From the NCBI GenBank assembly GCA_963204785.1, contig CAUJHG010000036.1, positions 1-64,000 on the forward strand: a stretch of 64,000 nt of DNA. The letters run 5' to 3'. Source of the stretch: Pseudomonadota bacterium. GTDB lineage: Bacteria; Pseudomonadota; Gammaproteobacteria; Burkholderiales; Burkholderiaceae_E. Shown in pieces: positions 17,103 through 27,137 of this stretch. Under the pieces are notes generated by a model, which was given only the letters and a program-made list of their open reading frames with translations, was not told the origin of the DNA and searched no databases. Positions within the stretch are counted from its first letter, which is position 1. Every line of letters starts with the position of its first letter. The position numbers and the translations under genes are program-made.

Positions 17103-18081
17103 GGATTCCGGGGATGAACTCGTCGACGCGCACCTCCCGAAAACCGGCAGCCTCGAAGTAGCCGATGCACTCGGCGCGCGTGTGCGCCACGCCGGTGCTG
17201 CCCAGCAGCACCTCGTTCAGGCCCCAGAGGGCGGCGTCGACCGGTCCGTTGCCGTCGTCGTCGAGCATCTCGCCCACCAGGTGCATCTCGCCACCGGGAA
17301 GCAGCGCGGCGTGGGCCTTGCCGATCACCGCCTGGATCACATCCGGTCCGTACTGCGGCAGGTTGCTCGCCATCACCGCAGCGTCGCAGCCCTCGGGGAA
17401 GGGATCGCGGGTGAAGTCGCAGGCCTGGGCCCGCACCCGGTCGCCCACGCCGTGCTGCTCGATGAACTCGCGCGTGACCACCACGACCGGCGGAAGGTCG
17501 CAGACGACTGCCTCGAGACCGGGCCAGGTCTGGGCGGAGACGATCGAATAGGCGCCCGAGCCCCCGCCGATGTCCATCAGCCTGCGCCGTGCGGAGAGGT
17601 CCACGCTGCGCACGAAACGGCGCGCGGCACCGAAGCCGATGCTCGAGGTCGCGCGGTGGTAGTCGCGGGCGCGCTCCACGGTCATGCTCTCGTACATGGG
17701 GCTCAGCAGCCGCGGGGACTCCTCGCTTCGCATCAGGCCGGTGAGCCTGCCCCAGTCGGCCCAGTCGGGTCGGTTGAACAGCAGCCAGTCGCCCGCGTAG
17801 CTGCCCTCGCCCTCGACCAGGAAGCGCCCGACGTCGGGCGCGTTGGCATAGCGGCCGTTGTCGTGCCGCAGCAGGCCCAGCGCTGCGCACATCGTCATCA
17901 GCCGCTGCGCATGGATCGGCTGGATTCCCGCGTAGCCGGCGAAGCCCTCGACCGTGTCGTGCCCTGCCGCAACCGCGGTGAACAGCTTCAGGTCGATCGC
18001 CGCGAACAGGCTCGCCGAGCCGATGAAGGCCCGCGCGAGCCCCTGCAGGCGCACCGTGTCCAGCCTGGCTTCGCTCTTCAT
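17077..18081 (-). CDS. SAM-dependent O-methyltransferase (family 2 / HIOMT-like)
   Basis: The 334-residue protein has the two-part layout of plant-type and bacterial secondary-metabolite O-methyltransferases. An N-terminal winged-helix dimerisation domain contains LTAVAAGHDT-like FTAVAAGHDTVEGFA. A Rossmann methyltransferase domain follows with motif I LMDIGGGSGAYSI, DLPPVVVVTREF and the later GGEMHLVGEML. GGAGAGAGG precedes the ATG. Substrate unknown. It is the upstream partner of folE in a two-gene unit, which is an unusual pairing and hints at a pterin-linked or aromatic substrate. Confidence 0.87.
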   Translation of the reverse strand: MKSEARLDTVRLQGLARAFIGSASLFAAIDLKLFTAVAAGHDTVEGFAGYAGIQPIHAQRLMTMCAALGLLRHDNGRYANAPDVGRFLVEGEGSYAGDWLLFNRPDWADWGRLTGLMRSEESPRLLSPMYESMTVERARDYHRATSSIGFGAARRFVRSVDLSARRRLMDIGGGSGAYSIVSAQTWPGLEAVVCDLPPVVVVTREFIEQHGVGDRVRAQACDFTRDPFPEGCDAAVMASNLPQYGPDVIQAVIGKAHAALLPGGEMHLVGEMLDDDGNGPVDAALWGLNEVLLGSTGVAHTRAECIGYFEAAGFREVRVDEFIPGILARVSGRK

Positions 18082-18150
18082 TGCCTCTCTCCTGCAGACG
18101 GGGCGCGGGCCCGGTCGTGCCCGCGCCGACGAGGATCGTTCAGAAGACGT

Positions 18151-19311
18151 TCAGAAGACCTCGAAGAGGCCGGCCGCCCCCATGCCGCCGCCGATGCACA
18201 TCGAGACGACGACGTTCTTCGCGCCGCGGCGCTTGCCTTCCATCAGCACGTGGCCGGTCAGGCGCGCGCCGGTCATGCCGAAGGGGTGGCCGATCGCGAT
18301 CGAGCCGCCGTTGACGTTGTACTTGTCGGGGTCGATCCCGAGCTTGTCGCGCGAGTACAGGCACTGGCTGGCGAAGGCCTCGTTGAGCTCCCAGAGGTCG
18401 ATGTCGTCGATCTTCAGACCGTGGCGCTCGAGCAGGCGCGGGATCGCGAACACCGGGCCGATGCCCATCTCGTCAGGTTCGCAGCCGGCGACCGCCCAGC
18501 CCTTGAAGGCGCCCAGCGGCTGCAGGCCGCGGCGTTCGGCCTCCCTGGCCTCCATGATCACCACCGCAGCGGCGCCGTCGGAGAGCTGGCTGGCGTTGCC
18601 GGCGGTGATGTACTTGCCCGGCCCCTTGACCGGCTGCAGCTTGGCCAGCCCCTCGAGGGTGGTGTCGGGGCGGTTGCACTCGTCGCGGTCGACCGTGACG
18701 TCGACCAGCGACTCGGCCTTGGTCTCCTTGTCGACGACCTTCATCTTCGTGCGCACCGGGATGATCTCGTCCTTGAACTTGCCCGCCTGCTGCGCCGCCG
18801 CCATCCGCTGCTGCGACTGCAGCGAGTACTGGTCCTGGTACTCGCGGCTGATCTTGTAGCGCTCGGCGACGATGTCGGCGGTGTCGATCATCGGCATCCA
18901 GTAGGCCGGGTACATCTCGGAGATGCGCGGCTCCGGGCCGCCGCCGCCGCCGCCCTGGAAGGTGATGGAGTCCACGCCGCCGCCCACGACGACCTGCGCG
19001 CCCTCGTGCACGACGTAGTGCGCCGCGTGCGCGATCGCGTTCAGCCCGGACGAGCAGGCGCGGTGCAGCGTCATCCCCGAGGTGGTGATCGGCAGGCCGG
19101 CCATCAGCGCCGCGCCGCGCGCGACGTTCCCCGAGGCGGCGACGCAGCCGGCGATGACGTCCTCGATCTCCGCCGGTGCGGCTCCGGAACGCTTGACCGC
19201 CTGTTCGACCGCGGCGGCCAGAAGCGCCATGTTCGAGGTGTTGTTGAAGCCGCCACGCGCCGCCTTGGCAAGGCCGGTGCGCGCGTAAGAGACGATGACT
19301 GCCTGTCGCAT
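18151..19311 (-). CDS. Acetyl-CoA C-acyltransferase (thiolase)
   Basis: The 386-residue thiolase has the nucleophilic cysteine in [13 protein letters not shown], the histidine in [17 protein letters not shown] and the second cysteine in [12 protein letters not shown]. It cleaves 3-oxoacyl-CoA to acetyl-CoA plus a shortened acyl-CoA, or runs in reverse. The ATG at 19311 has GAGGAG seven nt upstream; the ORF-track start at 19470 crosses the divergent acnD promoter region. It sits between the OMT-folE pair (same strand, 69 nt downstream) and divergent acnD. The acetoacetyl-CoA versus long-chain preference is undetermined. Confidence 0.92.
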   Translation of the reverse strand: MRQAVIVSYARTGLAKAARGGFNNTSNMALLAAAVEQAVKRSGAAPAEIEDVIAGCVAASGNVARGAALMAGLPITTSGMTLHRACSSGLNAIAHAAHYVVHEGAQVVVGGGVDSITFQGGGGGGPEPRISEMYPAYWMPMIDTADIVAERYKISREYQDQYSLQSQQRMAAAQQAGKFKDEIIPVRTKMKVVDKETKAESLVDVTVDRDECNRPDTTLEGLAKLQPVKGPGKYITAGNASQLSDGAAAVVIMEAREAERRGLQPLGAFKGWAVAGCEPDEMGIGPVFAIPRLLERHGLKIDDIDLWELNEAFASQCLYSRDKLGIDPDKYNVNGGSIAIGHPFGMTGARLTGHVLMEGKRRGAKNVVVSMCIGGGMGAAGLFEVF

Positions 19312-19435
19312 GCTGATCTCCTCGGGTGCTGTTTGGTTCGTCGTTGCGTGCACGATCCCGACCACGACGGGTCGGGGCGCACTGCCAAGGGCATTATGCA
19401 CGGCGCAACGGGACGATCGGCTAAAATCGGGCGCC

Positions 19436-22030
19436 ATGAACACCCAATACCGCACCCGCCTGCCCGGCACCGACCTCGACCACTTCGACGCCCGCGCGGC
19501 TGTCGACGCGATCCAGCCCGGCGCCTACGACAAACTCCCCTACACCTCGCGCGTGCTCGCCGAGAACCTGGTCCGACGCTGCGACCCGGCCACGCTGACC
19601 GAGTCGCTGAAGCAGCTGATCGAGCGCCGGCGCGATCTCGACTTCCCCTGGTTCCCCGCGCGCGTGGTCTGCCACGACATCCTCGGCCAGACCGCCCTCG
19701 TCGACCTCGCCGGCCTGCGCGACGCGATCGCCGACCAGGGCGGCGACCCGTCCAAGGTCAACCCGGTGGTGCCGGTGCAGCTGATCGTCGATCACTCGCT
19801 GGCGGTGGAGTGCGGCGGCTTCGACCCCGACGCCTTCGCGAAGAACCGCGCGATCGAGGATCGCCGCAACGAGGATCGCTTCCATTTCATCGACTGGACG
19901 AAGAAGGCCTTCGAGAACGTCGACGTGATCCCCCCCGGCAACGGCATCATGCACCAGATCAACCTGGAGAAGATGTCGCCGGTGATCCAGGTCCGCGAGG
20001 GCGTCGCCTTCCCCGACACCTGCGTGGGCACCGACAGCCATACGCCGCACGTCGACTCGCTCGGGGTGATTGCCATCGGCGTCGGCGGCCTCGAGGCCGA
20101 GAGCGTGATGCTGGGCCGTGCGTCCTGGATGCGCCTGCCCGACATCGTCGCGGTCGAGCTCAGCGGCAGGCCGCAGCCCGGCATCACCGCGACCGACGTC
20201 GTGCTCGCGCTCACCGAGTTCCTGCGCAAGGAGAAGGTGGTCGGCGCCTACCTCGAGTTCCGCGGCGAAGGCGCGGCCGCGCTGACGCTCGGCGACCGGG
20301 CAACGATCTCCAACATGGCGCCCGAGTACGGCGCCACCGCGGCGATGTTCTTCATCGACCGGCAGACCATCGACTACCTGAAGCTCACCGGCCGCGACGA
20401 CGAGCAGGTCCGTCTGGTCGAGCTCTACGCGAAGCACACGGGCCTGTGGGCCGACGCGCTCGAGAGCGCCGAGTACGAGCGTACGCTGCGCTTCGACCTC
20501 TCCACCGTGGTGCGCAACGTCGCCGGGCCGTCCAACCCCCATGCGCGCGTTTCCACTACCGATCTCTCCGCCCGGGGAATCGCCGGCAGCTGGGAAGAGG
20601 TGCCGGGCCAGATGCCCGACGGCGCGGTGATCATCGCAGCGATCACCAGCTGCACCAACACCAGCAACCCGCGCAACGTGATCGCCGCGGGCCTGCTCGC
20701 GCGCAATGCGGTGCGCTGCGGCCTGGCGCGCAAGCCCTGGGTGAAGACCTCGCTGGCCCCCGGCTCGCGCGTGGTCGCCGAGTACCTGAAGGAGGCCGGC
20801 CTCGCCGCCGACCTCGAGAAGCTCGGCTTCGGCGTCGTCGCCTTCGCATGCACCACCTGCAACGGCATGTCCGGCGCGCTCGACCCCGTGATCCAGAAGG
20901 AGATCATCGACCGCGATCTCTACGCGGTGGCAGTGCTCTCGGGCAACCGCAACTTCGACGGGCGCATCCACCCGTACGCGAAGCAGGCCTTCCTGGCTTC
21001 GCCGCCGCTGGTGGTGGCCTACGCGATCGCGGGCACGGTGCGCTTCGACATCGAGAAGGACGTGCTCGGCGTGGTCGACGGCAGGGAAATCCGCCTGAAG
21101 GACCTCTGGCCGAGCGACGAGGAGATCGATGCGGTCGTGAAGGCCTCGGTCCGCCCGGAGATGTTCCGCAAGGTCTACGCGCCGATGTTCGCGCCGCGGC
21201 AGAGCGGCCGCGAGAAGGTGAGCCCCCTGTACGAGTGGCGCCCGCAGAGCACCTACATCCGTCGTCCGCCCTACTGGGAAGGCGCGCTGGCCGGCGAGCG
21301 CACGCTGAAAGGGCTGCGCCCGCTCGCGGTGCTGGGCGACAACATCACCACCGATCACCTGTCACCGTCCAACGCCATCATGATGGACAGCGCAGCGGGC
21401 GAGTACCTGGCGAAGATGGGCCTGCCCGAGGAGGACTTCAACTCCTACGCCACGCACCGGGGCGACCACCTCACCGCCCAGCGCGCCACCTTCGCCAATC
21501 CCACGCTGATCAACGAGATGGCAGTGGTCGATGGCAAGGTGAAGAAGGGTTCGCTGGCGCGCGTCGAGCCCGAGGGCAAGGTGATGCGGATGTGGGAAGC
21601 CATCGAAACCTACATGAACCGCAGGCAGCCGCTGATCATCGTCGCCGGCGCCGACTACGGCCAGGGTTCGTCGCGCGACTGGGCCGCCAAGGGCGTACGC
21701 CTGGCGGGCGTCGAGGCCATCGTCGCCGAAGGCTTCGAGCGCATCCACCGCACCAACCTGATCGGCATGGGCGTGCTGCCGCTCGAATTCGAGCCGGGCG
21801 CCAACCGCAAGACGCTCGGCATCGACGGCACCGAAACCTACGACGTCATCGGCGAGCGCACGCCGCGCGCGAAGCTCATGCTGGTGATCCATCGCAGCAG
21901 CGGCGAAAGGCTCGAGGTTCCGGTCGTCTGCCGCCTCGACACTGCGGAGGAAGTCTCGATCTACGAGGCCGGCGGCGTGCTGCAGCGCTTCGCGCAGGAT
22001 TTCCTCGCCTCCGAATCCAAGGCTGCCTGA
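19436..22030 (+). CDS. acnD: Fe/S-dependent 2-methylisocitrate dehydratase AcnD
   Basis: The 864-residue protein is an aconitase-family enzyme that dehydrates 2-methylcitrate in the propionate methylcitrate cycle and works together with PrpF. The [4Fe-4S] cysteines are visible in [11 protein letters not shown] and in [11 protein letters not shown]. The substrate-loop motif [13 protein letters not shown] and the C-terminal swivel domain with [16 protein letters not shown] are present. The start is taken at 19436 ([11 protein letters not shown]), eight codons from the conserved region; the extension to 19295 lies in the divergent thiolase leader. prpF follows after 8 nt. Neither prpB, prpC nor a PrpR regulator is within the window. 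Confidence 0.94.
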   Translation: MNTQYRTRLPGTDLDHFDARAAVDAIQPGAYDKLPYTSRVLAENLVRRCDPATLTESLKQLIERRRDLDFPWFPARVVCHDILGQTALVDLAGLRDAIADQGGDPSKVNPVVPVQLIVDHSLAVECGGFDPDAFAKNRAIEDRRNEDRFHFIDWTKKAFENVDVIPPGNGIMHQINLEKMSPVIQVREGVAFPDTCVGTDSHTPHVDSLGVIAIGVGGLEAESVMLGRASWMRLPDIVAVELSGRPQPGITATDVVLALTEFLRKEKVVGAYLEFRGEGAAALTLGDRATISNMAPEYGATAAMFFIDRQTIDYLKLTGRDDEQVRLVELYAKHTGLWADALESAEYERTLRFDLSTVVRNVAGPSNPHARVSTTDLSARGIAGSWEEVPGQMPDGAVIIAAITSCTNTSNPRNVIAAGLLARNAVRCGLARKPWVKTSLAPGSRVVAEYLKEAGLAADLEKLGFGVVAFACTTCNGMSGALDPVIQKEIIDRDLYAVAVLSGNRNFDGRIHPYAKQAFLASPPLVVAYAIAGTVRFDIEKDVLGVVDGREIRLKDLWPSDEEIDAVVKASVRPEMFRKVYAPMFAPRQSGREKVSPLYEWRPQSTYIRRPPYWEGALAGERTLKGLRPLAVLGDNITTDHLSPSNAIMMDSAAGEYLAKMGLPEEDFNSYATHRGDHLTAQRATFANPTLINEMAVVDGKVKKGSLARVEPEGKVMRMWEAIETYMNRRQPLIIVAGADYGQGSSRDWAAKGVRLAGVEAIVAEGFERIHRTNLIGMGVLPLEFEPGANRKTLGIDGTETYDVIGERTPRAKLMLVIHRSSGERLEVPVVCRLDTAEEVSIYEAGGVLQRFAQDFLASESKAA

Positions 22031-22038
22031 GGAACACC

Positions 22039-23229
22039 ATGGCCCACGTTGCGCAGATCAAGATCCCCGCCACCTACCTTCGTGGCGGCACCAGCAAGGG
22101 CGTCTTCTTCCGGGTGCAGGATCTTCCCGAGAGCGCCCGCGTGCCCGGCGAGGCGCGCGATCGTCTCCTGATGCGCGTGATCGGCAGCCCCGATCCCTAC
22201 GGCAAGCAGATCGACGGAATGGGCGGCGCCACCTCGAGCACCAGCAAGACCGTGCTCGTCGACCGCAGCAGCCGACCCGATCACGACGTCGACTACCTGT
22301 TCGGCCAGGTCTCGATCGATTCCGCCTTCGTCGACTGGAGCGGCAACTGCGGGAACCTGTCCGCGGCGGTCGGCCCCTTCGCGATCGCCGGCGGCCTCGT
22401 CGACCCGGCGCGGGTGCCCAGGGACGGCGTGTGCATCGTGCGCATCTGGCAGGCCAACATCGGCAAGACCATCGTCGCGCACGTGCCGATCGTCGACGGC
22501 CAGGTCCAGGAGACCGGCGACTTCGAACTCGACGGGGTCACCTTCCCCGCCGCCGAGGTGCAGCTGGAGTTCATGGATCCGGCCGCCGAGGAGGAAGGTG
22601 CGGGCGGCGCGATGTTCCCCACCGGAAACCTGGTCGACGATCTCGAGGTCCCCGGAGTCGGCACGCTGAAGGCGACCATGATCAACGCCGGGATCCCGAC
22701 CATCTTCGTGAACGCGGAGGCGATCGGCTACACCGGCACCGAACTGCAGGAAGCGATCAACGGCGATCCCGCGGCGCTCGCGATGTTCGAGACCATCCGC
22801 GCGCACGGCGCGGTGCGCATGGGCCTGATCAAGGACATCTCCGAGGCAGCCAGGCGCCAGCACACGCCGAAGGTTGCTTTCGTCGCGAAGCCGGCCGACT
22901 ACCTCGCCTCGAGCGGCAAGCAGGTTTCCGCCGTCGACATCGACCTGCTGGTGCGCGCGCTCTCGATGGGCAAGCTGCACCACGCGATGATGGGCACTGC
23001 CGCAGTGGCGATCGGGACCGCGGCCGCGATCCCCGGCACGCTGGTCAACCTCGCCGCAGGCGGCGGCATGCGCAACGCGGTGCGCTTCGGCCATCCGTCG
23101 GGAACCCTGCGCGTGGGCGCCGAGGCCCGGCAGGAGAACGGCGAGTGGGTCGTCAGCAAGGCGATCATGAGCCGCAGCGCGCGCGTGCTGATGGAAGGCG
23201 CGGTGCGGGTCCCGGGAGACGCGTTCTGA
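22039..23229 (+). CDS. prpF: 2-methylaconitate cis-trans isomerase PrpF
   Basis: The 396-residue protein has the PrpF hallmarks TYLRGGTSKGVFFR at the N-terminus, DGMGGATSSTSKT, WSGNCGNLSAAVGPFAI (conserved cysteine) and MTGHHAM-like KLHHAMMGTAAVAIG. It isomerises the 2-methylaconitate made by AcnD into the isomer used by aconitase, completing the dehydration of 2-methylcitrate. The fold is a diaminopimelate-epimerase duplication. The 8-nt gap to acnD makes cotranscription near certain. Confidence 0.95.
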   Translation: MAHVAQIKIPATYLRGGTSKGVFFRVQDLPESARVPGEARDRLLMRVIGSPDPYGKQIDGMGGATSSTSKTVLVDRSSRPDHDVDYLFGQVSIDSAFVDWSGNCGNLSAAVGPFAIAGGLVDPARVPRDGVCIVRIWQANIGKTIVAHVPIVDGQVQETGDFELDGVTFPAAEVQLEFMDPAAEEEGAGGAMFPTGNLVDDLEVPGVGTLKATMINAGIPTIFVNAEAIGYTGTELQEAINGDPAALAMFETIRAHGAVRMGLIKDISEAARRQHTPKVAFVAKPADYLASSGKQVSAVDIDLLVRALSMGKLHHAMMGTAAVAIGTAAAIPGTLVNLAAGGGMRNAVRFGHPSGTLRVGAEARQENGEWVVSKAIMSRSARVLMEGAVRVPGDAF

Positions 23230-23237
23230 TCCCTTCC

Positions 23238-23270
23238 GTCGGAAGGCCCGCATCGCCGGGTCTTCCGGAC
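23238..23270. terminator. Hairpin between prpF and the MgtC/DUF4010 gene
   Basis: GTCGGAAGGCCCG pairs with CGGGTCTTCCGGAC (one bulged C, one G-T) around a 6-nt loop in the convergent gap. It is well placed to end both transcripts. Confidence 0.5.
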
Positions 23271-23290
23271 GCCGGACCCGGGGCGCAGCC

Positions 23291-24586
23291 CTAACCGGGG
23301 ATCCAGCCCTCCATCGCGGTGGCGATCCACCGGCCCGCGACCATCCAGACCAGCATCCCGGCGACTCCGCTGCCGGCGACCATCGACATCGCGATGTTGA
23401 CCTGTCGCGTGAGCTGCCGGTTGCGCGCGCGCAGGATGAAGGGCTGGTTCACCACCACGCTCGCCAGCGACGCCAGCAGCACCCCGATCGAGCCCTGCCA
23501 CGGATCCACCGTGTGCTGCGCGATCATCGCCGCGCTCGACGCGACCGCACTGGCGCTCGAGAGCAGGCCCCCGACGAAGCTCACTGCGTAGAACGCTGCC
23601 TCGCCGAGGAAGCTGAGCGTGAGCGAGCTGGCCACCGTGAGCGCAAGGAACAGCAGGCCGTACTTCAGGGCGACGGTGAGCGAGAAGGGCAGCTCGAGCA
23701 CGTCGGAGGTCTGCTCGCTGGTGTCGGAGAGGTCGATCCGGCGATCCAGGCGCAGCAGCACCAGACAGCACAGCAGCATCGGGCCGAATGCGCCGATGCA
23801 GTGGAACAGCGCCCGGGGCGCGAGGATCGCCAGCAGCACGATGTTGCGCGCGAGCATCGCGCTGGTGGCGAGGATGACGCCCCGGTAGGCGCCGTGGATC
23901 GTCTCGGGGCTGCCGCCGGCCGCGCGCGAGGCGAGCTCGCTCACCGTGACGCTGCTGTTCACCAGCCCGCCCAGGAAGCCTGCGAAGTCGGCGCCACGAC
24001 TGCCGTAGACCTTCCACAGGATGTAGTTGACGAAACCGATCCCCGCGATCAGCAGCACCGTCGCCCACGCCGCCCTCGGTTCGACCAGCGACATCGGCCC
24101 GACGCTGCCTTCCGGGAGCGCCGGGTAGATCACGATCGCGAGCACCGCGAGGACGATCGCCGAGCGGATCTCGGCCTCGGTCAGGCCGCGGGTGAAGCCG
24201 GAGAGCGGGCGCTTCCAGGCGAGCAGCGCGGTCGTCGAGACGATCACTGCCGCCGGGGTGAGCCGATGCCCGAGCCCGCACAGGATCCCGGCCAGGCAGG
24301 TGAGCATCATCGCGGCCGAGGTGGTCAGCTCGGCGCCCTCCCGATCCAGCAGGGTGCGCAGGTTCAGCAGCACGATCAGCAGCGCGGTGAGCCCGAGCGA
24401 TGCGAGCGCGAAGGCCTCCCCGATGAGCCCGCCCAGCGTCCCCGCCAGGCCTACGAAGGCGAAGGTGCGCAGCCCCGCCTCCTTTGCGCTGTGCTCGCGC
24501 TCGAGCCCGATCAGCAGACCCAGCGAGAGTCCGAGGGACAGGCGCAACAGGGTTTCGACGTAGGAGAGATCGACGCTGGCGTGCAT
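23291..24586 (-). CDS. MgtC/SapB-like integral membrane protein with DUF4010
   Basis: The 431-residue protein starts with an MgtC-like four-helix segment (GLLIGLEREHSAKEAGLRTFA, characteristic REH...R motif) and continues with the DUF4010 region of about eight further hydrophobic spans. Family members are membrane proteins of unclear transport or regulatory role; MgtC itself regulates magnesium stress and ATP synthase. The ATG directly follows the stop codon of a truncated SDR reading frame (TGAATG), so translation is probably coupled to that remnant. Confidence 0.85.
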   Translation of the reverse strand: MHASVDLSYVETLLRLSLGLSLGLLIGLEREHSAKEAGLRTFAFVGLAGTLGGLIGEAFALASLGLTALLIVLLNLRTLLDREGAELTTSAAMMLTCLAGILCGLGHRLTPAAVIVSTTALLAWKRPLSGFTRGLTEAEIRSAIVLAVLAIVIYPALPEGSVGPMSLVEPRAAWATVLLIAGIGFVNYILWKVYGSRGADFAGFLGGLVNSSVTVSELASRAAGGSPETIHGAYRGVILATSAMLARNIVLLAILAPRALFHCIGAFGPMLLCCLVLLRLDRRIDLSDTSEQTSDVLELPFSLTVALKYGLLFLALTVASSLTLSFLGEAAFYAVSFVGGLLSSASAVASSAAMIAQHTVDPWQGSIGVLLASLASVVVNQPFILRARNRQLTRQVNIAMSMVAGSGVAGMLVWMVAGRWIATAMEGWIPG

Positions 24587-24793
24587 TCAGGTGGTCCGGG
24601 TGGTGGGTTCGCTGCGCGGACCGAGGGTCGGCGCCCCGGCCAGGCAGATCTCGCGCGTCTCCTGCAACCCCTGCCCGGAGAGGTCGCAACCTGCGACGTG
24701 CGCCCCGGCTGCGCTGAGCTGCCGCGCCAGCGCGCGGCCGATCCCGCTGCTCATTGCGGTGACGACTGCCACCTGGCCTGCCCGGATCTCCAT
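24587..24793 (-). pseudogene. Truncated short-chain dehydrogenase/reductase remnant
   Basis: A 68-codon frame begins MEIRAGQVAVVTAMSSGIGRALAR with GGAGG ahead of its ATG. This is the cofactor-binding start of an SDR, but the first glycine of TGxxxGxG is Ala and homology ends near residue 50 (LQETREICLAGA). SDRs need about 250 residues, so the catalytic Ser-Tyr-Lys part is gone. The stop abuts the ATG of the MgtC/DUF4010 gene, which suggests a deletion fused the SDR leader to that gene. Confidence 0.7.
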
Positions 24794-24905
24794 TGCCGTC
24801 CTCCAGTGTCCAGTGCGAATCCCGATCGCATGATAGCGATGCCGGCCCCGCCGCATCGGAACACCGGCCGGTTCCGGGAGTCGACAGACCGGGACCTGCG
24901 CCGCT

Positions 24906-26129
24906 ATGGTGAGCCCTTCGACGATCCTTACGAGCCCCATCCCCATGTCCTGCGTCACCCGTTCCGACTTCTCCCCCGTCCATGCCGTGATGCGCGAAGC
25001 GGTCGATGCCGACCTTCTTTCGGGCGTCTCCTCGGCAGTGCTGCATGGGCGCGAGCTCGTCGACCTGCACTGCGAGGGCATGGCCGACCGCGAAGCCGGC
25101 GTGCCGCTGCGGGCCGATCACCTGTTCCGCATCTTCTCCAACACCAAGCTGGTCACGTCCTGCGCAGTGATGATGCTGTGGGAGGAAGGGCGGATCGACC
25201 TGGACGACGCGATCGAATCCTTCATTCCGCAACTGGGCGAGCGCCGCGTGCTGCGGCCCGGGGCCACCCGGATCGACGACACCGAGCCGGCGCGCTCGTC
25301 GATCACGATCCGGCAGCTGCTCAGCCACAGCTCCGGGCTGAGCTACGGCCTGCTCGACCCCGGAACCACGATGTTCAAGGCCTACAACGAGCGCAAGGTG
25401 CTGTCGCCTTCGACCACGCTCGCGCAGATGGTCGATCAGCTCGCGCAGTTGCCGCTGTCCTTCCATCCCGGCACGAACTGGGAGTACTCGATCGCCACCG
25501 ACGTGCTGTCGCGGCTGATCGAGGTGGTGAGCGGACAGGGCTTCGACCGGTTCATCCAGTCCCGCATCCTGGCGCCGCTGGGAATGAGGGACACCGGCTT
25601 CGTGGTCCCGGAGGACCAGCAGGATCGTCTGGTTGCCTACTACGCCGGCGCCAGCCTGACCCGGCCGATGGAACCCGGCCTCACCCGCACCGACGACGCG
25701 CCCTGGCCCGGCGCCTATCGCAGGCCGGTTGCGCGGCTCTCGGGGGGCGGCGGGCTGGTGTCGAGCCTGCCGGACATGATCACGCTGATCCGCAGCCTGA
25801 TCCCGGGCGGTCCGATGCTGCTGCAGCCCGAGACGGTCGGGCTGATGATGAGCAACCAGCTCCCCGACGGCGTCAACATCCGCTTCCCCACGGTCGGCGA
25901 GGCAAAGGGAAAGGTCTTCGGCCTGGGCGGCGCGGTGACCGTGGACACCTCGTCGATCGATCCGCCCGATTCGATCGGCGAATTCCAGTGGGGCGGGATC
26001 GCCGGAACGCACTGGTGGATCAACCCGCAGCGCAACATCGCCGGCATCGTGATGGCGCAGCGCCAGATGGCCTTCTGGCACCCCTTCTCGTTCGCGATCA
26101 AGCGCGCGGTGTACCAGGTGATGCGCTAA
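24906..26129 (+). CDS. Serine hydrolase, class C beta-lactamase/esterase family
   Basis: The 407-residue protein belongs to the PF00144 family of esterases, D-aminopeptidases and carboxypeptidases. The nucleophile motif SNTK (SxxK) lies near residue 78 and the YxN-equivalent is WEYSIATDV, as in EstB-type esterases. LSHSSGLSYG and the C-terminal FQWGGIAGTHWWINP complete the fold signatures. There is no signal peptide, arguing for a cytoplasmic esterase rather than a beta-lactamase. The start is uncertain: 24906 or the ATG at 24945 (MSCVTRSDF), neither with a strong ribosome site. Convergent with the lipoprotein gene (4-nt overlap). Confidence 0.88.
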   Translation: MVSPSTILTSPIPMSCVTRSDFSPVHAVMREAVDADLLSGVSSAVLHGRELVDLHCEGMADREAGVPLRADHLFRIFSNTKLVTSCAVMMLWEEGRIDLDDAIESFIPQLGERRVLRPGATRIDDTEPARSSITIRQLLSHSSGLSYGLLDPGTTMFKAYNERKVLSPSTTLAQMVDQLAQLPLSFHPGTNWEYSIATDVLSRLIEVVSGQGFDRFIQSRILAPLGMRDTGFVVPEDQQDRLVAYYAGASLTRPMEPGLTRTDDAPWPGAYRRPVARLSGGGGLVSSLPDMITLIRSLIPGGPMLLQPETVGLMMSNQLPDGVNIRFPTVGEAKGKVFGLGGAVTVDTSSIDPPDSIGEFQWGGIAGTHWWINPQRNIAGIVMAQRQMAFWHPFSFAIKRAVYQVMR

Positions 26130-27133
26130 CGGTTGCCTGTCTCGCTGGCGAGCACCTCGCGCAGCAGCGCGGCGAGATCCTGGTGGAAGAGCGCGACGCG
26201 CGCCTCGAGCAGATCGAGCATCGCGTCGCGCAGGTGCAGATCGGCCAGGGTGTAGTCGCCGCCCTGCCCGGTGAGCAGCGCGAGCCGGCGCGTCGCGCCG
26301 TCCGCACCGGAGGCATCGAGCAGTCCGGCGCTGCGCCACTGCGAGACCAGCACCTGCCGGTGCGTCGGCCCGTCCGGGACGTCGCCGACCGGCTGTCCGA
26401 GGTGATTCCAGACGCTCGGCGGCAGTGCCCCGCCCGAGATGTCGCCGCTCCAGACCGCCGCGAGCGGATTGCGCGGGTGAGCCAGGGACGCAGGTGCAGG
26501 TTCGGACAGGGTGGACAGTCCGATCCCGCTCTCGGCGCCGCCGCCCAGGATCTGCGCGATGTCGGCCGCTCGCCCATGCCCGGCCAGCGACAGCGCGCCG
26601 CCGGCGAGCGCGGTCACCGCGCCCACGACGATCCCGCCGAGGGCGAGCCGTCGAAGCCTGGAGTCCTCGCGGTGCTGCAGACGATCGCGCAGCTGATCGG
26701 TGCGTTCGCCCTCGCAGTCGAGCTCGGCGAGCACCGCCGACACCTCGAGGCTCGCCAGCGAGATCCGCTCCAGCACCTTCTGCCGGGCGGCGAGCCGGTG
26801 CAGCAGGATGCGCTCGTCGTCGCCCGCGCCCGCGAGCTCGTGCAGCCGGGCCAGCTCCGGCAGCGCGCCGATCGCCTCCGCAGTGCGGATCGACTTCGGC
26901 GAGAAGCGCAGCCCGGCCACCGCCGCGGCTTCGGTTGGCGACGCGTGCGCACGCGCCTCCTGGCTGTCTCCGCGCTCGCGAGCCTGCTGCGGCACAGGCC
27001 AGGACACGCTGGCGCAGGAAGAGACCGCTTCGCGCGCCGCGCGGATCGTGCGCGCGGATCCGCTCTCGGGGCGCTCGAGCGCCGCGCATCCGCCGAGCAG
27101 CAGCGCAAGGACCGCGAGCGCCGTCCTGCGCAC
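26126..27133 (-). CDS. Predicted lipoprotein of unknown function
   Basis: A GTG at 27133, five nt after the stop of the upstream thioesterase gene, gives a 335-residue protein. Its N-terminus VRRTALAVLALLLGGCAAL is a clean lipoprotein signal (lipobox LLGGC, cysteine 16). The mature part is Ala/Leu/Glu-rich and helical, with one internal hydrophobic segment LALGGIVVGAVTALAGGALS near the middle that may be a membrane anchor. The ORF-track start at 27232 lies inside the neighbouring gene. No family recognised. It is operonic with the thioesterase and overlaps the end of the convergent serine hydrolase gene by 4 nt. Confidence 0.7.
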   Translation of the reverse strand: MRRTALAVLALLLGGCAALERPESGSARTIRAAREAVSSCASVSWPVPQQARERGDSQEARAHASPTEAAAVAGLRFSPKSIRTAEAIGALPELARLHELAGAGDDERILLHRLAARQKVLERISLASLEVSAVLAELDCEGERTDQLRDRLQHREDSRLRRLALGGIVVGAVTALAGGALSLAGHGRAADIAQILGGGAESGIGLSTLSEPAPASLAHPRNPLAAVWSGDISGGALPPSVWNHLGQPVGDVPDGPTHRQVLVSQWRSAGLLDASGADGATRRLALLTGQGGDYTLADLHLRDAMLDLLEARVALFHQDLAALLREVLASETGNR

Positions 27134-27137
27134 GGAC

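Noticed and set aside
16879-23229. 2116-codon plus-strand ORF
   Set aside because: It is in frame with prpF only from 22039; upstream it is antisense to the methyltransferase and thiolase and out of frame with acnD.
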